DNA of 61,397 nt from an uncultured Pseudomonadota bacterium (GCA_949290785.1 CASETE010000014.1:1-61397); one strand, 5' to 3'. Positions 49,335 through 60,868 are shown, counted from the first letter of the stretch. Program-made: numbers and translations. The notes: generated from the sequence alone by a model not told the origin.

Positions 49335-49363
49335 TTGATACTTACCTTTTTTGGTGCTATATT
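49335..49363 (+). promoter_or_regulatory. fabI promoter
   Basis: -35 TTGATA (49335-49340), 17-bp spacer, -10 TATATT (49358-49363). Confidence 0.65.
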
Positions 49364-49401
49364 TCTTAACGTCCAATAATTAATAACTATAAGGAAGTAA
49401 A

Positions 49402-50220
49402 ATGTTATTGAAAGGAAAAAAGATTCTTATCACCGGCGTAGCTAACGATTGGTCTATGGCTTGGGCCATCGCTAAACGCGCCCATGAAGAAGGTGCAGAA
49501 ATTGCTATGCCTTATGCAATGCCTAATCTGGAAAAACGAGTTCGACCATTGGCAGAATCTATTAATGCAGACTTCGTCCAAGAATGCAACGTTCAAAACG
49601 ATGAACAAATGGACGCCTTGTTTAACGCTATACAAGAAAAATGGGGCCGTCTAGACGGTATGCTACATGCTATCGCTTTTTCAGATAAAAACGAATTAAC
49701 CGGTAGATACGCCGATACAACACGCGATAACTTCAAAAATACTATGGATATTTCCGTCTATTCTTTGGTCGATTTGACTCGCAGAGCTTCTAAGCTTATG
49801 ACAGACGGTGGCAGTATAGTTGCTTTAACTTATTTCGGCGGGGAAAAGTCTGTACCTAATTATAATGTTATGGGCGTTGCTAAATCTGCTTTAGACAGCA
49901 GCGTTCGTTATCTGGCTGCGGACCTAGGTAAAGATAAAATTCGCGTAAATGCTATCAGCGCAGGTCCTATTTTGACACTTGCTTCTTCCGGAGTCGGTGG
50001 AATTAAGTCTATGCTTCGCTTGAACGCAGAAACAACTCCGCTGCGTCGTAATATGACTTTGGACGATGTATCTGGTGCGGCAGTTTATTTGTTTAGTAAT
50101 TTATCAAGCGCCGTTACAGGTGAAGTTCATCACGTTGATTGTGGTTATTCTACAACAGGTATGATGCCAAACGAAATGAAAGACATTTTGTTGAAAGCTT
50201 TGGATGAAGAAGCTAAATAA
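49402..50220 (+). CDS. fabI: Enoyl-[acyl-carrier-protein] reductase (NADH)
   Basis: 272 aa SDR protein. Catalytic Tyr154 and Lys161 in PNYNVMGVAKSALD with Tyr144 upstream, matching the E. coli FabI triplet; nucleotide loop ITGVANDWSMAWAIA. Last reduction of the fatty acid elongation cycle. AAGGAAG ribosome binding site. Confidence 0.93.
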   Translation: MLLKGKKILITGVANDWSMAWAIAKRAHEEGAEIAMPYAMPNLEKRVRPLAESINADFVQECNVQNDEQMDALFNAIQEKWGRLDGMLHAIAFSDKNELTGRYADTTRDNFKNTMDISVYSLVDLTRRASKLMTDGGSIVALTYFGGEKSVPNYNVMGVAKSALDSSVRYLAADLGKDKIRVNAISAGPILTLASSGVGGIKSMLRLNAETTPLRRNMTLDDVSGAAVYLFSNLSSAVTGEVHHVDCGYSTTGMMPNEMKDILLKALDEEAK

Positions 50221-50235
50221 AATGATACTGTTAAG

Positions 50236-50267
50236 AAAAAAAGCTCGCTGTTTGGCGGGCTTTTTTG
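50236..50267 (+). terminator. Terminator after fabI
   Basis: AAAAGCTCGC, loop TGTTTG, GCGGGCTTTTTT. Confidence 0.85.
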
Positions 50268-50295
50268 TTGTTTTATTTGAAGATTTTTTCTATAA

Positions 50296-52284
<1,989 letters not shown>

Positions 52285-52290
52285 AATGAA

Positions 52291-52312
52291 ACCCGCAACA
52301 GCGGGATTTTTT
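52291..52312 (+). terminator. Terminator after ligA
   Basis: CCCGC, loop AACA, GCGGG, then ATTTTTT. Confidence 0.75.
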
Positions 52313-53009
52313 ATAAACTGAATTTGTAAGCGGCACCAAGGTATAATTGCAAGCCGTAAATGCTTGTTTCTGCATAATTGCCTGCGTTATTTTTATGTTC
52401 TGTATAGCCATAGTCTTGATATTTTAAGCCAAGATTTAAATCGATTCTTTGGTTAAGTGCAAAATTAATTCCAACCAACGCTTGCCATGACATATCCATA
52501 CGGAAATCACCGGCACCATAAGCTGCAGACCAAATTGCGCTGGCGCCTATACCAAGTCCAAAGTATGGTGCCACAGCACCACCGTATTCTTTAAATAAAT
52601 AAACGTTCAGCATATTAGACCAGATGTCATAATTAAACTCGTTTGAATTTTTTTGAAAACTTGTTCCAAGGTAAGCAGATTCAAGTTCTATTTTTACATA
52701 GTCTGTAAGCCTGTTGCCGAATACTAAACCAAAGGCGATATCTTCGTCGTAAAAAGTTGAATTACTTGATTCAAAAGGTTTAAAGTCGAATTTTATACTT
52801 TCGTTTTTATAAAGCCTAAGTCCCAGATATGTTTCGTGATTTGATTTAATTGATGTGCTGGCTGGTTCCGAAGTTTCTGAAATTATCGGTTCTTCATATA
52901 TTATTTCTTCTTCGTCATAATCTGCGTATTCGGACCAATCTTCCCAATCGTCTGAAAAAGCCGGTGTAGTGATGGTTAAACATATTATTAAAGCCAAAAG
53001 TTTTTTCAT
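52311..53009 (-). CDS. Outer-membrane beta-barrel protein, 232 aa
   Basis: Signal peptide (LLALIICLTITTPAFS), an acidic Glu/Asp linker, then alternating beta strands (YVKIELESAYLG, MSWQALVGINFALNQRID, YGLQLYLGAAYKFSL) ending in a C-terminal Phe-x-Leu typical of OMP insertion signals. Opacity-like fold. Partner and ligand unknown. Confidence 0.7.
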   Translation of the reverse strand: MKKLLALIICLTITTPAFSDDWEDWSEYADYDEEEIIYEEPIISETSEPASTSIKSNHETYLGLRLYKNESIKFDFKPFESSNSTFYDEDIAFGLVFGNRLTDYVKIELESAYLGTSFQKNSNEFNYDIWSNMLNVYLFKEYGGAVAPYFGLGIGASAIWSAAYGAGDFRMDMSWQALVGINFALNQRIDLNLGLKYQDYGYTEHKNNAGNYAETSIYGLQLYLGAAYKFSL

Positions 53010-53104
53010 AATATCTCTCTATTTTTTATGATAAACATTATATTTATAAAATCTGGAAAAACGCAAGTTGTTTATGTTATACTTTGATAAAAGGAGAAAA
53101 TAAG

Positions 53105-54871
53105 GTGTTCCGCAACGGCAATAAAAATAGATTGCAAGATAAACAAAAACCTAACTGGCGAACAAGGTTTTTGGTGTTTTGTATAAATATGTTTTTATTG
53201 TTAATTGCTGGTATAGCGATTTATGTGACGATAGTCTTTTTACAGATGCCGTCTTTGGATGCGATATTAAATGAAACCAGACCTGCTGCGGTGATGTTCC
53301 TTGATAAGAACGGGCATGAAATAAGAAGCACAAATCGTATAATGGGAACGCCCGTTTCAGTTGAAACTTTGCCTCCTTATGTATGGCAAGCAATAGTTGC
53401 AATAGAAGATAAAAGGTATTTTCAACATGGCCCCATTGATATACGTGGAATTACGCGTGCAGTGTTATCAAACTTGATACATGGGCGATTAGCGGCAGGT
53501 GGTTCTTCTATAACTCAGCAGACGGCGAAAAATATTTTCTTATCGCGTGAAAAAAAGATTTCCAGGAAGATTCAAGAGTTAATATTATCTTATTGGCTTG
53601 AAAACAGATTTGATAAGAATCAAATACTTGATTTATATATGAACAGAGTTTCTTTGGTTGGCGGAATGCGTGGAATAGATGCGGCTTCAAGGCTTATGTT
53701 TCAGACGCCGGCTAATGATATGAGTCTTGCTCAGGCGGCTCAGATAGTGGCTATGCTGAAAGCGCCGACGACTTATAGCCCGTTAAAGAATCCTGAAAGA
53801 AATATAGCGCGTGCAAGAATTATTTTACAAGAAATGGTTCGTCAGGGGTATATAACTTTGAACCAAGCAAAAATTGCAGCAAAAGAACTTGGACCCGCAA
53901 CGCCGGCCCCAGATACAAACATATACAGATATTGGACCGATTTTGTTCTTGATGAAGTGCGGTCAAGAATAGGTGCGTTTGAATATGACATGCTTGTGTA
54001 TACTACCATAGATATGAATTTGCAGGAACGTATTGCCGATATTTTGCCGCAAAAAGTCGGTGATTATCAAGGGGCAGTAGTGGCTATGAATTATGACGGT
54101 GCAATAAGAAGTATGGTTGGCGGAACGAACTATCAAGACAGTCAGTTTAACCGTGTGCTTGCCAAGCGTCAACCAGGCAGCACTTTTAAGCCAGTTGTTT
54201 ATTTGGTCGCATTGGAAAACGGTATGACGCCAGAAAGTTATGTTAATGATTCGCCTTTTGTGGTTGGGGATTACAATCCGAAAAACTATAACGAAAAATA
54301 TTACGGCGATATAAGTTTGGCCACGGCATTTGCGAAAAGCGTTAATTCTGTTCCTGTTAAGCTGACGCATACTTTTGGTATTGATTCTATATTAGATATG
54401 GCAGGCAGATTAGGGGTAGGCACGAAGCTAAGACGCGAATATTCTACTGTTCTGGGGGCATCAGAAATGAGTTTGCTTGATTTAACCACTATGTATGCGG
54501 TTATATGGAATAACGGGCAATCGGTAAGACCTTATTCTATTACTAAAATAACAGACACTTTTGGAAACGTTATATACGAACGCAATCCTTCAGACCCGAT
54601 ACAAATATTAATGCCGGATACGGTTATGTATATGACCGAGCTTTTATCAGATGTTGTAAAGCTTGGTGGAACGGGGCACCGTGCGCAAGTTGCTGGCGTA
54701 ATCGGCGGAAAAACAGGAACAAGTAACGATAACAGAGATGCTTGGTTCATAGGTGCAACGAATGATTTAGTAATGGGCGTTTGGGTTGGTAACGATGATT
54801 TTACTCCGATGAGCTCTAAAATAACAGGTGGAACAATTCCTGCCGAAATATTCAAAGAAACGGTAAAATAA
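53105..54871 (+). CDS. Class A penicillin-binding protein (PBP1-type)
   Basis: 588 aa from a GTG start that follows AAAGGAG (an upstream TTG at 53084 is the ribosome binding region itself). One N-terminal membrane helix, then a GT51 transglycosylase domain with EDKRYFQHGPIDIRG and GGSSITQQTAKN. The transpeptidase domain has S-x-x-K in RQPGSTFKP, SVN and KTGTS. It builds and cross-links peptidoglycan. Shorter than E. coli PBP1a (850 aa): no OB or C-terminal extension. Confidence 0.93.
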   Translation: MFRNGNKNRLQDKQKPNWRTRFLVFCINMFLLLIAGIAIYVTIVFLQMPSLDAILNETRPAAVMFLDKNGHEIRSTNRIMGTPVSVETLPPYVWQAIVAIEDKRYFQHGPIDIRGITRAVLSNLIHGRLAAGGSSITQQTAKNIFLSREKKISRKIQELILSYWLENRFDKNQILDLYMNRVSLVGGMRGIDAASRLMFQTPANDMSLAQAAQIVAMLKAPTTYSPLKNPERNIARARIILQEMVRQGYITLNQAKIAAKELGPATPAPDTNIYRYWTDFVLDEVRSRIGAFEYDMLVYTTIDMNLQERIADILPQKVGDYQGAVVAMNYDGAIRSMVGGTNYQDSQFNRVLAKRQPGSTFKPVVYLVALENGMTPESYVNDSPFVVGDYNPKNYNEKYYGDISLATAFAKSVNSVPVKLTHTFGIDSILDMAGRLGVGTKLRREYSTVLGASEMSLLDLTTMYAVIWNNGQSVRPYSITKITDTFGNVIYERNPSDPIQILMPDTVMYMTELLSDVVKLGGTGHRAQVAGVIGGKTGTSNDNRDAWFIGATNDLVMGVWVGNDDFTPMSSKITGGTIPAEIFKETVK

Positions 54872-54919
54872 GAATATAAAACATTTTTTTCTTTAATAAT
54901 TTGTGATATAATGTAAAAC

Positions 54920-55897
54920 ATGAGAAGAGGATGTTTGTCTTTTGCTGTCCTTGTTTTGTGCGGTTTTATAAGCACTGCACATGCTAACTGGGAATATTCC
55001 GGTGTATATGTTGGGGACGGCGCATATCAAGATGATGGCAGTCGTTTTGTTTTATCTTTTCGCGCTGGTGCGTCAATGGGATTGGCAAGTGTAAAAAACC
55101 AAGTTGGAACTTTAGCCACCGGTTATTGGTATAACGAATCAAATAACACAGTTATAACAGATGCTTATTATCAAGATTGTATTGATAAAGGACAATGTTC
55201 GGGTTATGTTTATGCAGGTATTGCCGATTTGGCAGATGTGCCAGTCAGCAAAAACTTTTCTTCTTTTTCTTTTGCCGCGGGGGCTAGTGTAGGTTGGACG
55301 ATACCGAATACACCGCAATGGCGCATAGAACTGGGATGGGATACAATACAGAAAAGTGAATATAACGCATCACCTTTGTTTGAAGGGGAAGTGCCATTGG
55401 TTGGCGGTGACGTTTCTAATGTTGCGATTTATCTTGAAAGCAGCAGCTTGCAATCAGAAGTGACGACAGATGTCATAAGTGCTATGGCTTTTTATGATTT
55501 TTATGACGGGTTATATAAACCGACCAGAAAGGCTATACCTTACGTTGGATTTGGTATAGGTTATGCTGATACTAAAACGGTTATGAACTTGGCAGATTTA
55601 TACGGTGACTTATCTACAGATGCTAATTTAATTAATTTTGGTAAGGTTGATAGTAACGGAATCTTGCAGTTTAATCGTTCGGAAGTAAATACTGCGAACA
55701 TAGCAGGGGTTTTAGCGGCTGGTTTTTCTTACGGTATAAACGACAGTTTATTTTTAGATTTGGGTGCAAGACTTACTTATATTCCGAAAATAAAATGGGC
55801 TTTGGTTAACGAAGATGATACCAATCAAAGAGATTGGATAAGTGCAGACAATTTAATTTACGCTAATATAATGCTGGGCGTAAGGTTTGAATTTTGA
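54920..55897 (+). CDS. Outer-membrane protein, P44/OMP-like, 325 aa
   Basis: Signal peptide (CLSFAVLVLCGFISTAHA) followed by beta-strand repeats with long loops; strands such as RFVLSFRAGASMGLAS, SFSFAAGASVGWTIP and NLIYANIMLGVRFEF, the last with a terminal Phe. Resembles the surface antigen barrels of Rickettsiales relatives (P44/Msp2 superfamily), at the level of general pattern only. Starts 48 bp after the PBP gene. Confidence 0.65.
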   Translation: MRRGCLSFAVLVLCGFISTAHANWEYSGVYVGDGAYQDDGSRFVLSFRAGASMGLASVKNQVGTLATGYWYNESNNTVITDAYYQDCIDKGQCSGYVYAGIADLADVPVSKNFSSFSFAAGASVGWTIPNTPQWRIELGWDTIQKSEYNASPLFEGEVPLVGGDVSNVAIYLESSSLQSEVTTDVISAMAFYDFYDGLYKPTRKAIPYVGFGIGYADTKTVMNLADLYGDLSTDANLINFGKVDSNGILQFNRSEVNTANIAGVLAAGFSYGINDSLFLDLGARLTYIPKIKWALVNEDDTNQRDWISADNLIYANIMLGVRFEF

Positions 55898-55905
55898 TAA
55901 ATAAT

Positions 55906-55934
55906 AAAAAACCGCTTTTAATGCGGTTTTATTT
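55906..55934. terminator. Bidirectional terminator between convergent genes
   Basis: AAAAACCGC, loop TTTTAAT, GCGGTTTTATTTT; overlaps the stop of comM. Confidence 0.8.
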
Positions 55935-57455
55935 TACACCGTATTTTCCTCGATTAATTGGTCGATAAGACAAAGCTTCGGCCAAGTCTGTCATTTCAAT
56001 GTTATCGGAATCTCTTAAATCTGCTATCGTTCTAGCTATTCTTTTTATTCTGTTATATCCACGTGCGGACATAGACATCTTTTCTGCTGCGTTGTTTAAG
56101 AAGTTGGTAAGTTCTTCTGACAGCGGGACGTATTTTTCAAAATCTGGTCCGTCTAATAAAGCATTAAGTTTACCTTGACGTTGTATTTGTCTTTTATAAG
56201 CTTTAATAACACGTGTTCTAATCTGGTCGCTTGTTTCGCTTTTTTTATTTGATTCTTGCTTATTCATTTCCCACGGGTTTACGGGGTCAACGTCAACATG
56301 CAAGTCTATTCTATCCAGCAAAGGGCCTGATATTTTGTTTTGATAAGCTTCAGCGCATCTTGGGGCTTTTGTGCAAGCCAAAGCGGCGTTTCCAAGATGC
56401 CCGCAAGGACAAGGGTTCATAGCGGCAATCAACTGAAATCTTGCGGGGTATACCGCGTTTCTTTTTGCACGTGATATAAGTATTTTACCGGATTCCATAG
56501 GTTGACGAAGTATTTCAAGCGTGGCGCGATTAAATTCTGGCAGTTCATCAAGGAATAGAACGCCGTTATGAGCCAAAGAAATTTCGCCCGGTCGTGCATC
56601 CGAAGCGCCTCCTGCCAAAGCGACAGGGCTGGCGGTATGATGAACGCTGCGAAAAGGTCTTGCGGTTATTAAGTTGTTGTCTTTCAGTTGACCTGCAATA
56701 GAGTAAATGATAGATGTTTCTAATATTTCTTCTGGTGTCATTTCTGGCATAATTGTCGGCAGTCTTGACGCCAGCATAGTTTTACCTGAACCTGGGGGAC
56801 CCACCATAAGCATTGCGTGACCGCCGGCGGCAGCGATTTCCAAAGCGCGTTTTGCGCTTTCTTGACCTTTAACATCGGACATATCGCCAACCGATAAAGA
56901 GTTTTGAGTAATAGATTGTTTTAATTCCGGTAATGGCAGAATCTGCGTGCCTTTAAAGTGATTTATTAATTCTATAACGTGAAACGGGGCAAGTATGTTA
57001 TTATGTCCTGCCCATCTTGCTTCTGAACCTTGCACGCCTGGGCAGATTATTCCTAAGCCTTTATTATTGGCCCATACGCTTGCCGGCAAAACGCCGACGG
57101 TTTTTACTATTGAACCATTAAGACCGACTTCACCAAGAATTACATATTTGGAAAGCTCTGGTTCTGGAAGTATACCAATAGCGCATAATATTCCGCATAA
57201 AATCGGTAAGTCAAAATGAGAACCTGTTTTTTCCAAATCTGCCGGTGACAAATTAACAGTTAATCGCTTTGGTGGCAGGGAAAGATTCAAAGCAGACAGA
57301 ACGTTTCGTATTCTTTCTGCGGATTCTTTAACGGCTCTATCAGCCAGTCCGATGATATTAAACTCTGGTTTAGAAAGGCCGGAAGACAGCTGGACTTGAA
57401 CGTCTATTTCAGTAGCTTCCATACCGTTAAATATTAAAGACTTTAATGAGATCAT
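55929..57455 (-). CDS. comM: ComM/YifB-family AAA+ Mg-chelatase-like ATPase
   Basis: 508 aa. N-terminal LonC-like domain, Walker A VGPPGSGKTMLASRLP, Walker B VLFLDELPEF, and the C-terminal RGYNRIKRIARTIADL segment. In transformable bacteria ComM is a branch-migration helicase that helps integrate incoming DNA; in other bacteria the function is less clear. Convergent with the OMP gene. Confidence 0.9.
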   Translation of the reverse strand: MISLKSLIFNGMEATEIDVQVQLSSGLSKPEFNIIGLADRAVKESAERIRNVLSALNLSLPPKRLTVNLSPADLEKTGSHFDLPILCGILCAIGILPEPELSKYVILGEVGLNGSIVKTVGVLPASVWANNKGLGIICPGVQGSEARWAGHNNILAPFHVIELINHFKGTQILPLPELKQSITQNSLSVGDMSDVKGQESAKRALEIAAAGGHAMLMVGPPGSGKTMLASRLPTIMPEMTPEEILETSIIYSIAGQLKDNNLITARPFRSVHHTASPVALAGGASDARPGEISLAHNGVLFLDELPEFNRATLEILRQPMESGKILISRAKRNAVYPARFQLIAAMNPCPCGHLGNAALACTKAPRCAEAYQNKISGPLLDRIDLHVDVDPVNPWEMNKQESNKKSETSDQIRTRVIKAYKRQIQRQGKLNALLDGPDFEKYVPLSEELTNFLNNAAEKMSMSARGYNRIKRIARTIADLRDSDNIEMTDLAEALSYRPINRGKYGVK

Positions 57456-57527
57456 ATTTGATATATTAAAACTTGCGCTTATTCAATTCAAGTTATAAAA
57501 TACCCGAAAAGTAAGAAAGGAAAAATT

Positions 57528-58412
57528 ATGGCGGTAAAGCAAACTAGCAAAGCGAAAGAATGGTTTAACACGATTTTTTACGGTGTTTTAATTGCGCTGG
57601 TATTCAGAAGTTTTTTATTAGAGCCGTTTAATATCCCGTCAGGTTCTATGATACCGACGCTTGAAGTGGGCGACCATATATTTGTAAAGAAGTGGGCGTA
57701 TGGTTATTCCAGATATTCATTTCCTTTTGGTTCTTGGCATCTTTGGAACGGTCGTTTTTTATCGTCCGAACCCGAAGTAGGTGACATAATCGTATTCAGG
57801 AATCCTATTAACGAGCAGCAAGATTATATAAAAAGACTGATTGGTAAAGAGGGGGACACCATACAGATGATAAACGGCAGGTTGCATATAAACGGTGTTC
57901 AAGTTCCCAGGGAAAACCCCCAGCGTTATATAGTTGCGACTTTACCGAAATCGTTAAAGCGCGTAGGGTATTACAAGGACGATATTTCCATTAAGGGTAA
58001 TAAGATATTAATAGACGACAAACCTGTAGATTTTAATTACACGATAGAATATAAAAGCGATAATTTCTGCAACGAATATCGCGGTGCGTGCGGTATATTC
58101 GAGGCTACGGAATACACGGAAACTTTACCGAATGGTGTCAAGCATCAGATTATAGAGTTTTCAGATAACGCGATGTTTGATAACACGCCGGCGTTTACGG
58201 TTCCTGCTGGTCATTATTTCTTTATGGGCGACAACCGCGACAACAGCGGAGACAGTCGTGCGGACATAGGTTTTATAACAAGGGACAACTTATTGGGTCA
58301 AGCATGGTTTATATGGTATTCACATAATTACTATGCGCCGATGATATCGGTATGGTCTTGGGGCAACAAGATGCGTTGGGACAGAATAGGAACGGGGTTA
58401 GGTGACAAATGA
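57528..58412 (+). CDS. lepB: Signal peptidase I
   Basis: 294 aa. N-terminal membrane segment (FYGVLIALVFRSFLLEPF); catalytic Ser40 in IPSGSMIPTL; catalytic Lys102 in QDYIKRLIGKEGD; GDNRDNSGDSR (box E). Cleaves signal peptides at the inner membrane. RBS AAGAAAGGA. Overlaps rnc by 4 bp (ATGA). Confidence 0.95.
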   Translation: MAVKQTSKAKEWFNTIFYGVLIALVFRSFLLEPFNIPSGSMIPTLEVGDHIFVKKWAYGYSRYSFPFGSWHLWNGRFLSSEPEVGDIIVFRNPINEQQDYIKRLIGKEGDTIQMINGRLHINGVQVPRENPQRYIVATLPKSLKRVGYYKDDISIKGNKILIDDKPVDFNYTIEYKSDNFCNEYRGACGIFEATEYTETLPNGVKHQIIEFSDNAMFDNTPAFTVPAGHYFFMGDNRDNSGDSRADIGFITRDNLLGQAWFIWYSHNYYAPMISVWSWGNKMRWDRIGTGLGDK

Positions 58413-59047
58413 CGAAACTAGATTACGATTTTAAGGACAAAAAGTTATTGGATTTAGCGCTGACGCAAAGCGGTGTAGATTCAGTTCATAATAACGAAAG
58501 ATTAGAGTTTATAGGCGATCGAGTTCTTGGGTTAACGATAGCGCTTATGCTGTATAAGATGTATCCGGACGAAGACGAAGGTGGTTTGGCACGTCGTCAT
58601 GCGGTATTAGTATCTACTGGGACACTAGCGGACATCGGTATAAGCATAGGTTTAGACAAGAAGATAAGGCACGGTCATTTGACTGGGGGTAAAGCGCGTC
58701 ATACAATTGCCAATGGGATGGAGGCTTTTTTGGGTGCGATATTTCTAGACGGTGGTTTCAGCGCTGCGCAGAACGTGATACAAAGCTTATGGAACGAGTT
58801 GGCTAGATCAGAAAAGATAGCGTCCAAAGATGCCAAGACCGAATTGCAAGAGCTTGTTCAAAAGCACGCGAACGGTGAATTACCCAAGTATAATTATTCA
58901 GAAGCGAAAGGTTTATCGCACAGTCCGACGTTTACGGTGACGGTTAGCGCGATGGGTTACAGTGCAACGGGTCAGGGCAGTTCTAAGAAGATAGCCAGCA
59001 CGCAGGCAGCGGAAGAGCTATTAAAAGTCTTGCATTTTAAGAAATAA
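58409..59047 (+). CDS. rnc: Ribonuclease III
   Basis: 212 aa. RNase III signature NERLEFIGDRVLGL (the usual position is D-S; here D-R), AMEAFLGAIFLDGG, then the double-stranded RNA-binding domain (KTELQELVQKHANGELPKYN). Processes rRNA and other structured RNA. Coupled to lepB, an alphaproteobacterial gene order. Confidence 0.93.
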   Translation: MTKLDYDFKDKKLLDLALTQSGVDSVHNNERLEFIGDRVLGLTIALMLYKMYPDEDEGGLARRHAVLVSTGTLADIGISIGLDKKIRHGHLTGGKARHTIANGMEAFLGAIFLDGGFSAAQNVIQSLWNELARSEKIASKDAKTELQELVQKHANGELPKYNYSEAKGLSHSPTFTVTVSAMGYSATGQGSSKKIASTQAAEELLKVLHFKK

Positions 59048-59080
59048 GCCATTAAAATCTGGGAAAACAAAGGATAAAAG

Positions 59081-59437
59081 ATGTTCACGATTTTATTAGT
59101 ATTGTTAATCATCGTATCGGTATTTATGATAGGTATAATATTGTTGCAAAAGTCAGAAGGCAGTGGTATGTCGGGGTCATCGGCGGCGTCTATGTTTGGC
59201 GGTGCGTTGACAGGTGCTGCGGCGGGGAACTTTTTGACGAAAGCGACTGCATGGTTGGCAACTATATTTTTCATTTTATGTGCTTTGCTGGCATTGGTAT
59301 CTTCCAAGTCTGACATGGCGACGCAACAAAGCGAATTAAGACAAGAATTGATAGAGCAAGAAGCAACAGGTGGCACGACTACGAACGAGCTACCAGTATC
59401 AACCGAAGCGCCTGCACAACCTGTCAGTGCAGAATAA
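59081..59437 (+). CDS. secG: Protein-export membrane protein SecG
   Basis: 118 aa with two membrane helices (LLVLLIIVSVFMIGIILLQK and WLATIFFILCALLALVSS) and the LLQKSEGSGMSGSSAASMFG segment characteristic of SecG. Part of the SecYEG translocon. Confidence 0.9.
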   Translation: MFTILLVLLIIVSVFMIGIILLQKSEGSGMSGSSAASMFGGALTGAAAGNFLTKATAWLATIFFILCALLALVSSKSDMATQQSELRQELIEQEATGGTTTNELPVSTEAPAQPVSAE

Positions 59438-59454
59438 AAAGAAATAAGAAAGTG

Positions 59455-59485
59455 AAAAAAATCCCGCTTAACGCGGGATTTTTAA
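59455..59485. terminator. Bidirectional terminator after secG
   Basis: ATCCCGC, loop TTAAC, GCGGGAT with A-rich and T-rich flanks. Confidence 0.8.
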
Positions 59486-59497
59486 TATTAGGTTAAA

Positions 59498-59800
59498 TTA
59501 TTTTTTTGAAGATTTTTTAACGGCTTTTTTTGGCGTTGCTTTTTTAGCAACAGCTTTTTTTGCAGTCTTATCAGCAGTTTTTCTTTCTGCTGGTTTGGCT
59601 GGTTCGGCTTTCAAGCCTTTTTTGATTTCGTTATACAGTATTACGCCGCAGAAGCAAGCGACAACTGCGCCGAAAGCGGAAATCAAGCCAGATAATACGC
59701 CGTCAGAAAAAGCGACGAAGAACACGATTGCGACTATAAAAATGACAGTAGCAACGATGTTTTTGGACAAGATTTTTAAGATTTTTTCAAAAGTTTTCAT
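59498..59800 (-). CDS. Membrane protein with Lys/Ala-rich tail, 100 aa
   Basis: Two hydrophobic segments (TVIFIVAIVFFVAFSDGVLS and SAFGAVVACFCGVILYNE), then a C-terminal histone-H1-like tail of KxAKK/PKK repeats. Polycationic tails of this type bind nucleic acid or acidic surfaces. Function unknown. Confidence 0.6.
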   Translation of the reverse strand: MKTFEKILKILSKNIVATVIFIVAIVFFVAFSDGVLSGLISAFGAVVACFCGVILYNEIKKGLKAEPAKPAERKTADKTAKKAVAKKATPKKAVKKSSKK

Positions 59801-59859
59801 TTTAAGTTCCTTTTCGTTTGGACGGTTTTATTATATCATAATTCAGTAAAAAAGTCTAT

Positions 59860-59890
59860 GAAAAAAGACCTGGCGCAGCAGGTCTTATTT
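59860..59890 (-). terminator. Terminator between membrane protein genes
   Basis: AAGACCTG, loop GCGCAG, CAGGTCTT. The A-run to the left gives a U-run in the minus direction, so it ends the polymer-forming-protein transcript. Confidence 0.75.
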
Positions 59891-59905
59891 CCAAGGGAGT
59901 ATTTC

Positions 59906-60673
59906 TTAGATGATTATTTGTCCGCCGACCCTTGCTGTTTTAGGCAGTGGGCCGAAAGAAGATGTTGGGTTGACGTAAATATTACCTGTGACGGTAAAAT
60001 CCCCGCAGAACTGCAACATATTAACGTCGCGCAAGAACAGATTGCCGTCAATTACGGTATTGCAAGGCAGAATATACTTGCGCATATTTTGCAAGTAAAG
60101 GTTGCCTTTGATTACGTCACCGGATTTCAGCATTTTACCGGCACCGCGGCTGTCGATTATTACGTCACCATACATAGTGTTATTGACTTTTGCGGTTTGT
60201 TTAACGGTAGTTTCGCAAACTTTCACGGCGACTACGCTGACAGGTTTTGCGACGAATTTTCTTGTTTCTGGTTCGCGTTTAATAGGCAAAGCAGGGGTTG
60301 TTGCCAGGGTTGTTTTAGTATTATTTAGATTATTATTTGGTAAAGTCGGTGTTGGTATATTTTGTTCAGGTATATTTTGCTTTGCGACAATGACGACAGG
60401 TTTTTTATTAGCGTTTACCAAGTCAACTATCAGCATAGAGAACAAAACGATAATAGCGGATAATAAAGTCAGGTTAACAAGGCCGATAAGGTCTATACAG
60501 CGGACCCAGTTCCAGAAAGCGCGTGCACCTTTGGTGACAATCATGAAGGGGTAAGCGATAATTTGCTTTGTTTTGGTCCACAAGCGACTGGAAGATTTTG
60601 CATTATTTTTTTTACTTGTTTTTTTTCTTGCCAATTTTCTGGACGCTATTTTCATTTTAAGTGTTTTGAACAT
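59906..60673 (-). CDS. Membrane protein with polymer-forming (bactofilin-like) domain
   Basis: 255 aa. Very basic N-terminus (SRKLARKKTSKKNNAKSSS), a membrane segment (VNLTLLSAIIVLFSMLIVDL), a proline/asparagine linker and a C-terminal beta-helix of repeats (VIKGNLYLQNMRKYILPCNT, IDGNLFLRDV, VTGNIYVN) like bactofilin-type polymerising domains. Probably displayed from the membrane with the helical polymer outside. Function not recognised. Confidence 0.6.
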   Translation of the reverse strand: MFKTLKMKIASRKLARKKTSKKNNAKSSSRLWTKTKQIIAYPFMIVTKGARAFWNWVRCIDLIGLVNLTLLSAIIVLFSMLIVDLVNANKKPVVIVAKQNIPEQNIPTPTLPNNNLNNTKTTLATTPALPIKREPETRKFVAKPVSVVAVKVCETTVKQTAKVNNTMYGDVIIDSRGAGKMLKSGDVIKGNLYLQNMRKYILPCNTVIDGNLFLRDVNMLQFCGDFTVTGNIYVNPTSSFGPLPKTARVGGQIII

Positions 60674-60703
60674 GCGACAGCCTTTTGTTAATTATTTTTC
60701 GTC

Positions 60704-60755
60704 ATTATACCCTAAAAATATACTTTGTCAACTATTTTGTCAATATTTTTGTCAA
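60704..60755 (-). promoter_or_regulatory. Promoter with three -35 boxes
   Basis: -10 TATAAT (complement 60704-60709) and -35 TTGACA (complement 60726-60731, spacer 16). Two further TTGACA boxes lie 12 and 24 bp further upstream (complement 60738-60743 and 60750-60755). Serves the polymer-forming protein gene. Confidence 0.75.
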
Positions 60756-60794
60756 GTGACTGGTGTGCTGGGGGTATGGGAACAAAGGGGGAAT

Positions 60795-60822
60795 AAAAAA
60801 TCCGCCGTTATGGCGGATTTTT
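60795..60822 (-). terminator. Terminator of the leucine-rich-repeat gene
   Basis: AAAAAATCCGCC, loop GTTAT, GGCGGATTTTTTG. Confidence 0.85.
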
Positions 60823-60868
60823 TGTTGCGCAGATATGCTTTTCGGGCGATTTCTGTTGTCAAATCAGA

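Noticed and set aside
59858..60328. 156-aa plus-strand frame opposite the polymer-forming protein
   Set aside because: It begins inside a terminator hairpin and mirrors a repeat-bearing membrane protein; composition fits a shadow.
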